This document shows positions 48,690-58,689 of a stretch of DNA of 64,000 nt, in pieces (the stretch's first letter is position 1; the number at the start of each line of letters is the position of its first letter). Origin of the DNA: Sander lucioperca (taxonomy: Eukaryota; Chordata; Actinopteri; Perciformes; Percidae). The position numbers and the translations under genes are program-made. Under the pieces are notes generated by a model that did not search any database, was not told where the DNA came from, and saw only the letters and a program-made list of their open reading frames with translations. The DNA lies in the NCBI RefSeq assembly GCF_008315115.2, contig NC_050186.1:17842402-17906401 (forward strand), written 5' to 3'.

Positions 48690-48960
48690 TCTATATAGAC
48701 ACCACCCCCTCCGCAACATGCTGGTTGAGAAGAGAAGCGTCTTTAGCCAAAGACTCGTATTCCCCCAAAGGTGTTTCACCGAGCGGCACAGGAGGTCATT
48801 CCTACCAGTGGCCATCAAACTTTTTAACTCACCCCCACTCTGTGTTGCAGAATGGACATCAGATGACTGAGAGGCTGCTGAGGTCCTTCTGGACTTACTG
48901 TAACTGGACAATTACATTCATTGTAACTCTGGCAATAAGCACCATTTTGCACACCTAATG
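48690..48960 (+). pseudogene. LINE (L2-type) C-terminal remnant
   Basis: One frame holds RNMLVEKRSVFSQRLVFPQR and, further on, RRSFLPVAIKLFNS, the usual C-terminal signature of L2-type LINE polyproteins, where a worn copy of the 3' end of ORF2 is left. After the frame ends (48870) comes 3' untranslated-like sequence to about 48960. The reverse transcriptase core is absent. Confidence 0.65.
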
Positions 48961-50089
48961 CACAGCCAATGTGCACACTGTATTCATGCACATTTTTCTT
49001 TTTACAGTCATATTAGTACTTTTCCACAACACAAATTCCATCATTACAATAGCATAGTCAGATCTGTTCAACACTTTGCTGAGGAGTTTTTCTTTTCAAT
49101 ATAAATACTATTTCAACTTACCGATTAATTCCAGTCGCTAATACTTAGCTGTTCCTTTTCGATGGCTGTTACGATACTGTCAATAAAAGTGAACACGTCC
49201 TGCCCAGATGTTTCCCACTTAAAGCCTTCCAGTGGCTCAAATGGCATAAAAGTGTTTGGTTTAACTGACAAAATAAATTGAAAAAAGCAGCAAAGTAATG
49301 CTTTTCATTTGGTCTTTATTAATTCAGCCACTATTAGGATTAGGACTATATAGGATTTGCAGAATATATAGATATTTACACATATAACTTAGAGGGAGCA
49401 GAGGGAGGAGGTTTCCTTTTCTCACCTCCTCTCTTTCTCACACTCCTCACTTTCCATTTTCTCCATCTTCTCACCGCTTCTCTCTCCTTTTCTTTCTCAT
49501 CCTACCGTCTTGACTCTCTCTCTCCTCTCTCCTCTCTCCCTCTCCCCTTCTAGCAACAGCTCGAGGAAGTGCGCCTTGGGCCTGGAAATACACCACCATC
49601 TCTTCTTCTTCCAACTTGCAGACAGACATTTCCACATTTCCTACTTTCACCACTATTTCAGCCGTTTCTGTCCCTCTGTCCTTACTCCCCGAGGCCCAGG
49701 TGGGCTCTACTAACAGGCTGCTTCCTGCTGAGGCAGCGGCCTATTGCTGTTCAGGCAAGGTGGGCTGTCGCTTCCCATATCATCAGTACAGAGGAGAAAA
49801 AGAGTGGTGAAGATGAGACCGAGAGCACAAGGAGGAAAGGGATGGGAGGCTGAGGGTAGCCCTTAGCAAAGTGTCATCACTCAACTAAAGCCTCCCTTGC
49901 TATCTCTTTCTCTTTCTATTTTCCACTTGCTAGGGGACCAAAACAGTGGCGAGGGATAGAAGCTGCTTTATTACACTCCAAATGTTTTCCAAGAATATCG
50001 CAGAGTGACAAAGATCCCTAGAATCTGTTTCTCAGCCCCTGCAGTAAAGCCCTGCTTGAGAGTCTGTGGGCAGATGGGTGCTGATTAAA
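48961..50089. other. Non-coding; pyrimidine-rich tract
   Basis: 49420-49555 is a strong C/T tract ending in TAG at 49553, which mimics a splice acceptor on the plus strand. The following frame shows no known protein. No feature called. Confidence 0.4.
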
Positions 50090-50120
50090 GTAGTGGTGGT
50101 GGTGGTGGTGGTGGTGGTGC
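50090..50120. repeat. (GGT)n microsatellite
   Basis: Ten trinucleotide units; read on the minus strand they give a poly-Thr run inside a 146-codon ORF that has no other recognisable content. Confidence 0.96.
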
Positions 50121-50577
50121 GCCGGCTGCTAGAACTGCTGAGGAAGAGACAAGGGAAGCTGAGGATCCCGGGGTGAGAAGGAGAAAGTGAGGAGAGCGCC
50201 TGGCTGTTGTTTTGAAACATGCTACAGAGGATGCATTGTGCAAAGTGTGAAGTGTGCTGTGTAGACAGCAAAGAAATCAGGGTTAAAGTGAGAAACTGCA
50301 GGGTGCCACACTGCATATAGGATAAAGGAAGGCTGATGGTAGTCCCTTGTGTAACAGACAACATGTGTAATAATGAAATGCTAATTCTGTAAATTATATA
50401 CAGCAAAGTTAATGAGGAAAGATGAATGTTGTTCGAGCCCATTATATGTCTTTGGTAAAAGGTCAAATTCAATAGAGCTAATAATGTAAATCAGTTTGAT
50501 GATTATATTTTATCTTATGTGAATATAAAGAAAATGTATAATTTGCAATAATTATGGTTTGGATTTATACTAATTGA
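50121..50577. other. Non-coding stretch, nothing recognised
   Basis: No supported feature. Confidence 0.45.
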
Positions 50578-50840
50578 CAGTGGTGGAAAGTAACAAAGTA
50601 ACCTAAGTAATTACATTTACTCAAGTACAGCACTTAGGTACAGTTAGAGGTACTTGAGTATTTTCATTTTATGCTACTTTATACTTCGACTTTTAGAGGA
50701 AAATATTGCACTTTTTACTTCAATACATTCATTAAACAGGTGAAGTCACCAGTTACCTTTCAAATTAAGATTTCATATATAAAAAATATGATCAGTTTCT
50801 TAAATATGATGCATCGTTACAGATCAACATAGCAGTTTAA
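50578..50840 (+). mobile_element. CAGTGGTGG hAT-like element, left half
   Basis: Starts CAGTGGTGGAAAGTAACAAA and continues ACATTTACTCAAGTACAGCA, ATTTTATGCTACTTTATACT and AAATATTGCACTTTTTACTT, the standard left half of the family. The right half is missing; the sequence runs into the (TA)n tract at 50862. Confidence 0.75.
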
Positions 50841-50861
50841 ATAAAAACATTTCTACACAGA

Positions 50862-50877
50862 GGTATGTATATGTATG

Positions 50878-50947
<70 letters not shown>
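50862..50947. repeat. (TATG)n(TA)n microsatellite
   Basis: A few GTAT units then about 32 TA units. It lies 1.5 kb downstream of the samd12 exon on the gene strand. Confidence 0.97.
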
Positions 50948-50952
<5 letters not shown>

Positions 50953-51832
50953 AATAGTCAAATTATTTGGTTAAACTTTGAGAATAGGTAAGAATCATTC
51001 AACACATTCTTCATATTCTAGAAATGTTATATTATTATTTTATTTGTCATATTATAGTTTTTATATAGTGGGTTTTTAATCAAATATATCAATATCTTCC
51101 TCCCTGTCAATTTCACTGTTGAATATTTCTCAAGGCTGTCTGGGTTAGTGTAAGAGAAGTGGTTTCAACCATAAATCTGTAATACTTAAATTTTTTACAG
51201 GAAGTTAATTTCTTAAGAATGTATTCTGAATTCAGAGAACTCTACACAACTTTAGTGCAAATCTTTCTCACAAGCTTGATAAACTGTTAATCTCTGCTTA
51301 CGATTAAACTGACTGCATTTTCTTTTTTCGAGTATTATACATTGCTTGCAAAATTGCAAGGGTAATTGTTCTTCTGTCAGTGTGCCAGCACTGATTATCC
51401 TTGTGCTAGCGTTGGAGTGAAATAGCAACTACACCCTACACATATTGTTGAGATGAGTGTCTTGCATACAGTAGGTAGACTCAGTGTGATGTCAAACAAC
51501 TTTACTGCCTGAGTTATCACTTCCCAACCTGTGCAGGTAAGTAAAGTTGTCGATCATAGAGGTTCCTTGTGACGTTTTCAACCACTAGTTGCGTAATGGT
51601 AAAATGTTTTTTAATGAAGGCGCTAATACTGTACACACCTGTTTACATGCGTGTGACATGATATACAAGGCTGGTTTCACATTATTCCATTGATGTGCGA
51701 AGAATTGCTGCAATGAGCCAACAAAGGCAAGCATGAAAAAGACAGACGGATGTAAACAATGTAGGTTTTAAATGTATTTCTGTAAATGCCAGCCCTGCAA
51801 AATATTTTATGAGCAAAGGAATGTATTCAGCA
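50948..51832. other. Non-coding stretch, probable samd12 intron
   Basis: No supported feature. Placed downstream of the samd12 exon on the minus strand. Confidence 0.45.
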
Positions 51833-51834
51833 TA

Positions 51835-51873
<39 letters not shown>

Positions 51874-51874
51874 T
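51833..51874. repeat. (TA)n microsatellite
   Basis: Two TA runs separated by TACA, about 580 bp from the samd12 donor site. Confidence 0.95.
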
Positions 51875-52450
51875 CCACTGAAATGAATTGATTTCACTGA
51901 AAAATTTTAGCGTTTAAAATCCTGTTGTGTGTCCAGGCCTTAAAGTGGCACCAGGTAATTATGTAGCAGGATATCTCTAAATGACAGCGAGACATAACTG
52001 TGGACTTTAATATAGAGAAGTCAGCATGTATTGACCGCTCTGTGATCACTTTACACCAAAAGATACCAAAGACAAAATCTGTGTGTGACACTTGTAGTTG
52101 CATAATCAATTCTGATTTATCACTTCCTGCTAGCTTTAAAACATGCAGTGATTGCCATGACTACAGATGGCATGCACATAAATGCTGCACAGTTAATGAT
52201 TTGAATATTATCAGAATGTGAGAAGTCTGTGTCCTCGTGAATAATTTCCCAGTAGGAATGGATACAGTATGTGCTCTAAAACCCTGTAGTATTTTGGAGC
52301 TTGTGTGTGCAAGTTATTATGCTGAATGAAACAAATAGCATTATCGTGAAACTTGTACAGTGTGTTTTTATACATTATTTTTTTTATATATTATTATATT
52401 ATTTGTTATTTGACAGTTTCAAAAGGGTGAAAATGACTGCTAAAAAGTCT
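51875..52450. other. Non-coding stretch, probable samd12 intron
   Basis: AT-rich sequence directly downstream of the samd12 donor. The 73-codon plus-strand ORF at 52000 is not recognised. Confidence 0.45.
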
Positions 52451-52452
52451 AC
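52451..52452 (-). other. samd12: samd12 splice donor
   Basis: Minus strand reads ACACAAG then GTAGAC. GT at 52452-52451; phase 1, with one base of a Gly or Ala codon left in the exon. Confidence 0.85.
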
Positions 52453-52593
52453 CTTGTGTGAGAAGTTGAAGGGTCCTGACTTCCTCCCGGACGCGAAGCT
52501 GCAGGACCTGCTGCAGGATGTGCTGCCTCTGGGCTTCCTGCATGATACCCATTCTTTCCAGCTTTCTGTCTGTCAGTCTCATCAGAGCCCGCC
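52453..52593 (-). CDS. samd12: samd12 internal exon: second half of SAM domain
   Basis: The 141-bp exon encodes a split Gly followed by 46 complete codons, including RALMRLTDRKLERMGIMQ, then RQHILQQVLQL and VREEVRTLQLLTQ. This is the C-terminal half of a SAM domain, a five-helix bundle used for protein-protein binding and polymerisation. The LTDxxLxxMGI turn and the long last helix RQHILQQVLQL are clear. The sequence agrees closely with SAMD12 as I remember it; the paralogue SAMD10 fits less well (it lacks the MGIxQE and REEVR wording). The exon is flanked by AG (TTGTGCTTAG) and GT and is phase 1 on both sides, so it could be skipped in frame. SAMD12's molecular role is poorly known. The first half of the domain must lie upstream, beyond 52.6 kb, and was not found. 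Confidence 0.88.
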
Positions 52594-52618
52594 CTAAGCA
52601 CAACAAAATAAATCAAAG
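52594..52618 (-). other. samd12: samd12 splice acceptor and pyrimidine tract
   Basis: Minus strand reads TTTATTTTGTTGTGCTTAG immediately before the exon: a T-rich tract and a canonical AG at 52595-52594. Confidence 0.82.
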
Positions 52619-53152
52619 TTAACGGACAGAAGGAGCAGGAAGCCAGTGGTAATTCAATATGCACAGCTGGAGACACTGTAAAAGGGTACAGATAAAGCAT
52701 TTATGTCAGTGGAAGAACAGAGTGAGGAAACACACAAACAATTGTGGTCAGGGATTACAGCCGCACTAATTGTGCATAGTATGTTGACTTGTAACATGTT
52801 ACTTGCATAAAAACTAATTGTTTTTAAGAACCATTTCCTATTATGAGAATGTCAATTAGTCTTAAGCCCAGCACAACTCAATGTGAAGCCCATTCTTATA
52901 AACGCAGCAAGCTTTACATAAATAAATGTCCCTTGGCAAGAATTCCTCACATATCCTTTCTTAATTGCAAATCCTTGTATAAAATCCATAATTTAATCAC
53001 CCAATCAGTGTCAAAGAGGGGGATTTGGGCTGCTAGTAAAACCGAGTCGAGTATGGCGAAATTATTAACGCTTGTTACGAGTGTATTTGTAACATGTGGG
53101 ATGGTAAGCAGATAGGATGATAATTCAGGGTAATTATAGGCATTAGGTTGGC
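52619..53152. other. Non-coding stretch, probable samd12 intron
   Basis: No supported feature. Confidence 0.45.
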
Positions 53153-53174
53153 CCCCCCCCCCCCCCCTCCCCCA
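53153..53174. repeat. Poly-C tract
   Basis: A C run with one T interruption; its length is prone to sequencing and assembly error. Confidence 0.9.
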
Positions 53175-53414
53175 CAACAGCTCCCTTTGTTCCTTTGCCC
53201 TGATGACTCCCTGGGCATGAAACTGGCTCCGATTGGTTGACAGCCAAAGGGAAAGACTACTCCTGATAGCCTCACATTCTTCTTCTCCCTCATTTTATCT
53301 CTCCTCTTTTCATCAGCTCCATTTCTATTTATGGTGAGATCAAATATAAAGCTTAATTCATTTCTGATGCAACATTTACCATTTTAAATTGGTGTTCTTG
53401 CTCTTATTGAGTGA

Positions 53415-53445
<31 letters not shown>

Positions 53446-54589
53446 GAGAGAAGAGACTTTACAATTTCATGTCTCTTAACTTGTTTGGATGATCTATTGT
53501 AGATGGTTAGAGTATGCCAAGCCCCACGCTACCACTTTGCTACCACAGCACAATAGGGAGTTGAGGAAACTAAGTACCCTTAAGTGTTAGCGGTATAACT
53601 TTGACTGTGTTAGGCCAATTTTCTCCCGCCTTTACAAAAGCAGCTCTTTGCTCAGCCAGAAGGGGGTAAAATGTCAAACACAGTTAAGATGCTTCAATGT
53701 AAAATGGCGCTGATAGTACCCATTACATGAACACTGGGGAGCAAAGTAGAGTCATAAAGACTCAGAAGTGAGAGGAGCATACTTAATGCGGAAAAGAAAA
53801 AGATTAATGAGGTTGAAAGACTGATAAATCAAAGGCTGAAAAGTTGGGGAGAAGAGGAGGACGTACAAATTGACAAAGAAAAACCGACGTGCACAATCTG
53901 TTATGAGTCTATAAATATTGACCAACCATCACTTGGCACCTCATCCTGTAACCAAAGATAGATCGGCATGGCAACAGAGGTTCACTTTTGCGTTCACTGC
54001 TTCAGTAATGTCTATCTTAAATAACAGCAGATACAAGAGACAGAGCACAGCTTTCTAGCCAGGACATACACAGATGGTTCACAATACACAGCATCTTTGC
54101 TAATCTTTGTATTACAGAAAATAAAAACGGTTTTGGGATTATTTATTGAAGCTTTTACATGTTGATATTGAAACAGTGTTTCCTTTAAAACTTCTATTTC
54201 GCTGAAATTGGCTTTACTTTCTCATTGTTGCGGCTTGTTTCAAAATAATATAATTGCAAAATCAACCTTTTTTTTTACTCCGGACCTCAATAAAACCACA
54301 TATGTAAGAGTACTGAAGCGATAATAACCCTTTACTTTGAAATAACCTGAGCTTCCACATTAGATTAAGTTGACAAAATACAAAGTACAAATATAACCAT
54401 AACACATTGTTATTACACCAAATAAGGAAATATTTCCTGTTTTATATCTTATATGGGCTATGCATGAACAGATATACACTTCATACCTTTTGTTTAACAA
54501 AAAGTCACATTACCGTTCACCTCTCAAAAATCACTGTATTTAAAAGGAGAAGTTGCACTTATTTGCTTTCTTTCCAATAGTTAATTAAG
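53175..54589. other. Non-coding stretch with a poly-A run
   Basis: A22 at 53421-53442 has no LINE or SINE body to its left that I can recognise. The rest is plain. Confidence 0.45.
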
Positions 54590-55073
54590 AATAGAAATAC
54601 CACTCTGTTTAATATGAAGCAAATCTAGCAGCCAGTTAGCCTAGCTTAGCATAAAGACTGTAAACACAGCCTGGTTCTGTCCAAATGTAACAAAATTCAC
54701 CTACCAGTACCTCTAAAGTTCACTAGTCTCACATTGCCAGATCTCCACAGCACTGTGTCCACACTGGAGTATGGTCTGGCTATAATGCTTATCTATTCTG
54801 GTATAGGGGAAAAACATTTCTGGCTCATTTGTATTTCTTTAAACTAATAGCAACAGTCCTGGGTGGCGCTAAGCCCTGGTTGCAGCCACGGGGCACTTGC
54901 AAAATAAATAACAGAGATAGCAGAAGGGGAGGGACAACAGACGTTAGAGACATGCCAAATGTCATGCTTTAGCAATTTACATCTGGGAGCCAGATTTAAA
55001 GTTCACTAATTAAATGAAGCAGGACAAGTTGCCAGGCAATCAGCGGAGACTCCAAGAAGCTACAGGTGCATTA
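54590..55073. repeat. Fish interspersed repeat, interrupted
   Basis: AAGCAAATCTAGCAGCCAGT, AGCCTAGCTTAGCATAAAGA and CTCTAAAGTTCAC to the left of 54724 continue as TAATTAAATGAAG and TTGCCAGGCAATCAGCGGAG after 55006, in the order of a repeat I recall from fish genomes. The part in between (54724-54997) is a later insertion. Confidence 0.5.
54724..54997 (-). mobile_element. MULE-like DNA transposon, copy 3, one end atypical
   Basis: The left end TAGTCTCACATTGCC matches the family. The next 180 bp (GCATTTCTTT-like TGTATTTCTTTAAACTAATA, CTGGGTGGCGCTAAGC) follow copy 4 loosely. A 9-bp direct repeat AAAGTTCAC (54715-54723 and 54998-55006), extended to 12 bp by TA and T, brackets 274 bp. The right terminus lacks the expected ...GACTA end. 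It is either a copy with a replaced right part or a decayed one. Confidence 0.65.
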
Positions 55074-55082
55074 GGGTTAATG

Positions 55083-55481
55083 TCTCGCTTTGCCAGACCA
55101 TCCACACGCTGCAGAGCGGAGGAGGGTCTGGCTAGTCCACACAGCATTCTTGGATGGGAGAAAAACATGCTCTGCTTTATTGGCATTTCTTTAAACCAAT
55201 CACAATTGTCGTGGGCGGTGCAAAGGTCCGCATGGAGCCGCTGCAAAATAGTCTTGCGAGAGAAAACTCAGATTGGACAGATAGTCTAGCTAGCTGTCTG
55301 GATTTACCCTGCAGAGATCTGAGGAGCAGTTAACCATAGTCCTCATAAATCTACAGGAGTTTAAAATTCCAACAAAAAAGAAAGCCGAAGGAAATGGAAA
55401 TCGGCGAAAATACATGCATCCAGCGGAATTTCCTGCGGCAACGGAGCAATCCCTGAAGTGGAACATAAAGGATATAAACTA
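55083..55481 (-). mobile_element. MULE-like DNA transposon, copy 4
   Basis: 399 bp in the opposite orientation to copies 1 and 2. The left end reads TCTCGCTTTGCC (the first TAG appears lost) and the right end, reversed, TAGTTTATATCC. A perfect 9-bp repeat GGGTTAATG flanks it at 55074-55082 and 55482-55490. The interior includes GATTGGACAGATAGTCTAGC and CTGCAGAGATCTGAGGAGC, shared with copies 1 and 2. Confidence 0.83.
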
Positions 55482-55490
55482 GGGTTAATG

Positions 55491-56169
55491 AAACCTAGTT
55501 CCAGTTACGACTTAGAATTGGTCATTAAAAGCATTTAGCATGAATATTTTATTCACCAAATGTCTTTTCCTGTGGACATTTTAATACGTCAGACCTGATT
55601 TCACTAAAAGCTTAAAACAAGAAGTGTATTAATGTGGGCAGATAGAGTACAGCGGATGACTGGAATATACTGTAAGAAGCTCGCCAAAGACAGCATACAA
55701 ACTGCCAGTTCCGGGCGGTGTGTGCCAACACAACGCTCCTTCCAGTCGGCGAGGCAGTATCAGCAGGGTGGAACAGCTTCTGAAATGAGTCCAAGTTTTC
55801 ACTTTCTTGCCCTGCAATTCTGAGCCATTGGCTTCAACAATACCACCAAGCATCAGCTGGGATTTTTTCAAACCACAATTAATACACTGAGCAGTGTAGT
55901 ATGGCCATGAGGAGGAGGAGGAGGAGGAGGAAATTGGTCAAGAGGAAATTAATGAGGTAAGAGAGGGAAAGATACTTGAAGAAAAGTTAAATGTCTGGAA
56001 GTGACAAAAAAAAATAGCGAATCAGCTATAAAAATCATCACAATTGACAAGAGGACCACGACTGGGCTGTAGAAACAAAATATGTCAGCTTGCCGTATGG
56101 TTAGTTGTACAAGATTACAGCGCAATGATAGAGCTCGGGCCTCAGGTCATTTTGTGGGTCAACACAAGT
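55491..56169. other. Non-coding stretch with (GGA)n
   Basis: A (GGA)n tract at 55911-55931. ORFs of 60-80 codons on both strands near 55630-55870 are mirror shadows without known domains. Confidence 0.45.
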
Positions 56170-57300
56170 AGGCTCAGGCATGAAAATGGGTCAGGGGTGA
56201 AAAAGGTGAGAAGGATATTACCCCTCTAGGGGGGTCCGGGGGCATGCTCCCCCGGAAGAAAATTTTAAATATTCCATATTTTAAAGCATCAATCTGATGC
56301 ATTTTGAGATGCATTTTTTGCCAACCAACAGTGTAATATTTCAGTATGCACTCATTAAAGTTAATTTGACTGGCAAAACCTAATGTCCTTCTGACATTAC
56401 ACAATAATAAAAGTCATAATTTTTAAAAACTAAAAAGTTTTGGATCAATTTTTACTTCTTCCAACCATATGTTAAATAAAGAGTACACATTTACATATTG
56501 CAATAATATCATAATCCTACAATGAATCATTGTGAAAACTAAACTTTACTACTTTGGCCAGGTCATCAAAAAAGAGAATTAGTACATTCATGATTTTGTC
56601 CATGTTGATATTAGCTGCTTTATTTACATTTATTAAAAACGTCGCATTGTTTATCTTTTCATATAGCTAGACGTCTCTGGGACGTAAATACCTGCCATGC
56701 TAATTCCAAACGGACAGCGTCAGGGCAGTTTGGGCTTCAGATCGCTTTTACACAGTGGCCATCGTTAATGACAAATCGTGTTCCTCTATGAACGTGCACA
56801 CACGTATTGTTTGTATCACGGTCGGTCAGTAAAGGAGCAGTCGCAGTGGTAGCGGTAGCTGTCGTTGCCGGTAACTTACTCGTATGACAGAGTGCACGGA
56901 CCGAAGCTTTGTGACTAGCAGCACTTTCTTACCGCTGCTGCCGCACAGTCTTCCTTGAACATGCGCTGCAGAAGCAAGCACCCGGCTCCCTCAATTTGAG
57001 GCACCAAGTGCTAAACAGCTTTCCGTCTCCTCCCGTTTCCTCTTGTCCTCTATTGATGATGCCCAGCGCCATTTGTTTTAACTACTTTCTCAACTAAAAC
57101 TGCCTGTATCTACGTGCTCCTAGCCGCGTTACCACGGAGACCACACCGGCACCGCCATAGATATATTGGCACCGCACTCTCACATTTCGGCAAAGACCCG
57201 CCCTACTTTGCATCTGATTGGCTAGAACTCGTTTCATTGGTAGGTGGAAGTTCGATGATTGGTTAAATCCAGCGCAACAAAACAAATCCCATGTGGACTT
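56170..57300. other. Probable old transposon with a CpG-rich right part
   Basis: GC hairpin TCCGGGGG / CCCCCGGA at 56235-56242 and 56249-56256 sits in otherwise AT-rich sequence, a motif often seen inside fish hAT elements. 56690-57290 is CpG-rich and has two CCAAT-box-like sites, GATTGGCTAG (57218) and GATTGGTTAA (57257), so it could be a promoter or part of the same element. No ORF recognised. Confidence 0.35.
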
Positions 57301-57364
57301 TTTAATTTATTTATTTTTCTAAAATAGTCACATGCCAGAAATCGGGTACCAGGCCCGAGGAGCA

Positions 57365-57590
57365 TCTCGCTGCAGTTTTCGGGAAGGCGGGGCCCCGCCC
57401 ACATCCAAGACAGTTTTTTTTTGTTTTTTTTACGTCGTCTCCCCATACGCTCGAACGGACCAAGACGGTAGCAAAGCTGATATCCTCTTGTTTCACATTA
57501 GATGACAGAAACTGATGTAAGCTAAACACAAACGTCATTTCATGCAACAACAGTGAACTGTAATTGGGCCCGTGTACTTTTTCGTTCATT
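57365..57590 (-). repeat. Inverted duplication, left copy (uninterrupted)
   Basis: Read on the minus strand: TTGCATGAAATGACGTTTGT, CATCTAATGTGAAACAAGAG, CTTGGTCCGTTCGAGCGTAT, an A-rich tract, CTTGGATGTGGGCG and CTGCAGCGAGATG. The same series lies on the plus strand at 58690-59240. A 109-codon minus ORF covers it and shares LLHE(M/I)(T/S)FVFSLH with a plus ORF in the other copy. CpG-rich, promoter-like. Confidence 0.8.
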
Positions 57591-58105
57591 TGATTTCCGA
57601 CTTTGAAACGAAAAGAGTTTTGTTGGTTAGGAAATGGCATAAGACTGCTCCGGTGAAAGCCTTGTTTTCATGAGCTTCTGGGGCTAGCTGCTAGCTAGCT
57701 CGGAAGCTACATCTGATCATGGCAGGCAGGTTGCTAATTAGCCAATGCTAAAAAGTATGGAAGTAGCCTACTCGTTCCCCTGCTTTCTATCAATATTCCT
57801 CAGTATTTGTCTTTTGGTGTAGTTTGCTAACATGCTCGTAGACATGTAAATGAACTGTTTGCGTGCTAGCTAAGTCAACGGTCAACACCTTTTATATTGT
57901 AACGTGAAAGCTCAGGCTGCGTTAGCTTCAGCTAAACCACAGCCGCAACTTGCACTGCCCCGTTAAAATGCAACTTCAACCCTCGGATATAACGGTAATC
58001 ACGTAGCGATTTTACTGTATCTAGACATCTGTATGTGTGTTCGACCTTTTGAAATACTTAGATTAGGTGTGTTACTGTGCAGGTAATATCCGAGGAGCAT
58101 CTGGC
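57591..58105. other. Non-coding spacer, GCTAGC-rich
   Basis: GCTAGCTGCTAGCTAGCTCG near 57685. No exon or element end recognised. Confidence 0.45.
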
Positions 58106-58420
58106 ATGATTGTGAATTCTACTGAACCAGACTGAGAGACCATTTAAAGGCTCAGGAACCCTTTGCAGATGTTTTGGATTAATTAGCTGATTAGAGTGGG
58201 ACACTTTGAGCCTAAAATATTGAACCTTTTCACAATATTCAAATTTTCTGAGGGTTTTCATAAACTGTAAGCCATAGTCATCAAAATTATAACAAATACA
58301 GGCTTGAAATATCTCGCTTTGCATGTAATAAGTCTATATAATTAGTTTTACCTTTTAAGTTGAATTACTGAAATAAATGAACTTTTGCACAATATTCTAA
58401 TTTTTCGAGTTTCACCTGTA
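58106..58420. mobile_element. Tc1-like transposon remnant
   Basis: CATGATTGTGAATTCTACTG, GAGAGACCATTTAAAGGCTC, TTAATTAGCTGATTAGAGTG, TTGAACCTTTTCACAATATT and ATTACTGAAATAAATGAACT lead to the end TTCTAATTTTTCGAGTTTCA followed by CCTGTA at 58420. This is the order of the terminal 300 bp of a Tc1-like family I recall from fish. The transposase and the other end are missing, so it is a one-ended remnant. Confidence 0.65.
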
Positions 58421-58689
58421 TGCTTCTGGTTCACCTGTTAATTGTTAAAGCAAAATAGCCCCTTTGTACATTTGGTTGTGACTGAATTCTTGCTGTTAAT
58501 ATGAAAGTCCATAACGAAACAACACACCATTCTACTTTTAAGGGCTAAATTAAATGAAATATGGCTCGTTTTCCGTTTTAATATTGATGACACATTGTCA
58601 TCAATATTAACAAGGTTTAAAATGACCCATTTTTCAAATTTGGATATCATTTCAAAATCAGAAATCAGTAGTAACTACATGAAAACTTC
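58421..58689. other. AT-rich spacer with a hairpin
   Basis: A perfect 14-bp hairpin with a 5-base loop lies at 58578-58591 and 58597-58610 (TTAATATTGATGAC / GTCATCAATATTAA). Nothing else recognised. Confidence 0.6.

Noticed and set aside
49420..49620. Splice-acceptor-like pyrimidine tract ending in TAG
   Set aside because: The frame after it (QQLEEVRLGPG) matches no protein I know and the tract is part of a longer C/T-rich stretch.
50032..50472. 146-codon minus-strand ORF with a Thr run
   Set aside because: The Thr run is the (GGT)n microsatellite on the other strand; the remaining sequence is low-complexity Ser/Leu and has no known domain.
55612..55871. Overlapping 60-80 codon ORFs on both strands
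   Set aside because: They shadow each other in complementary frames and contain no known motif.
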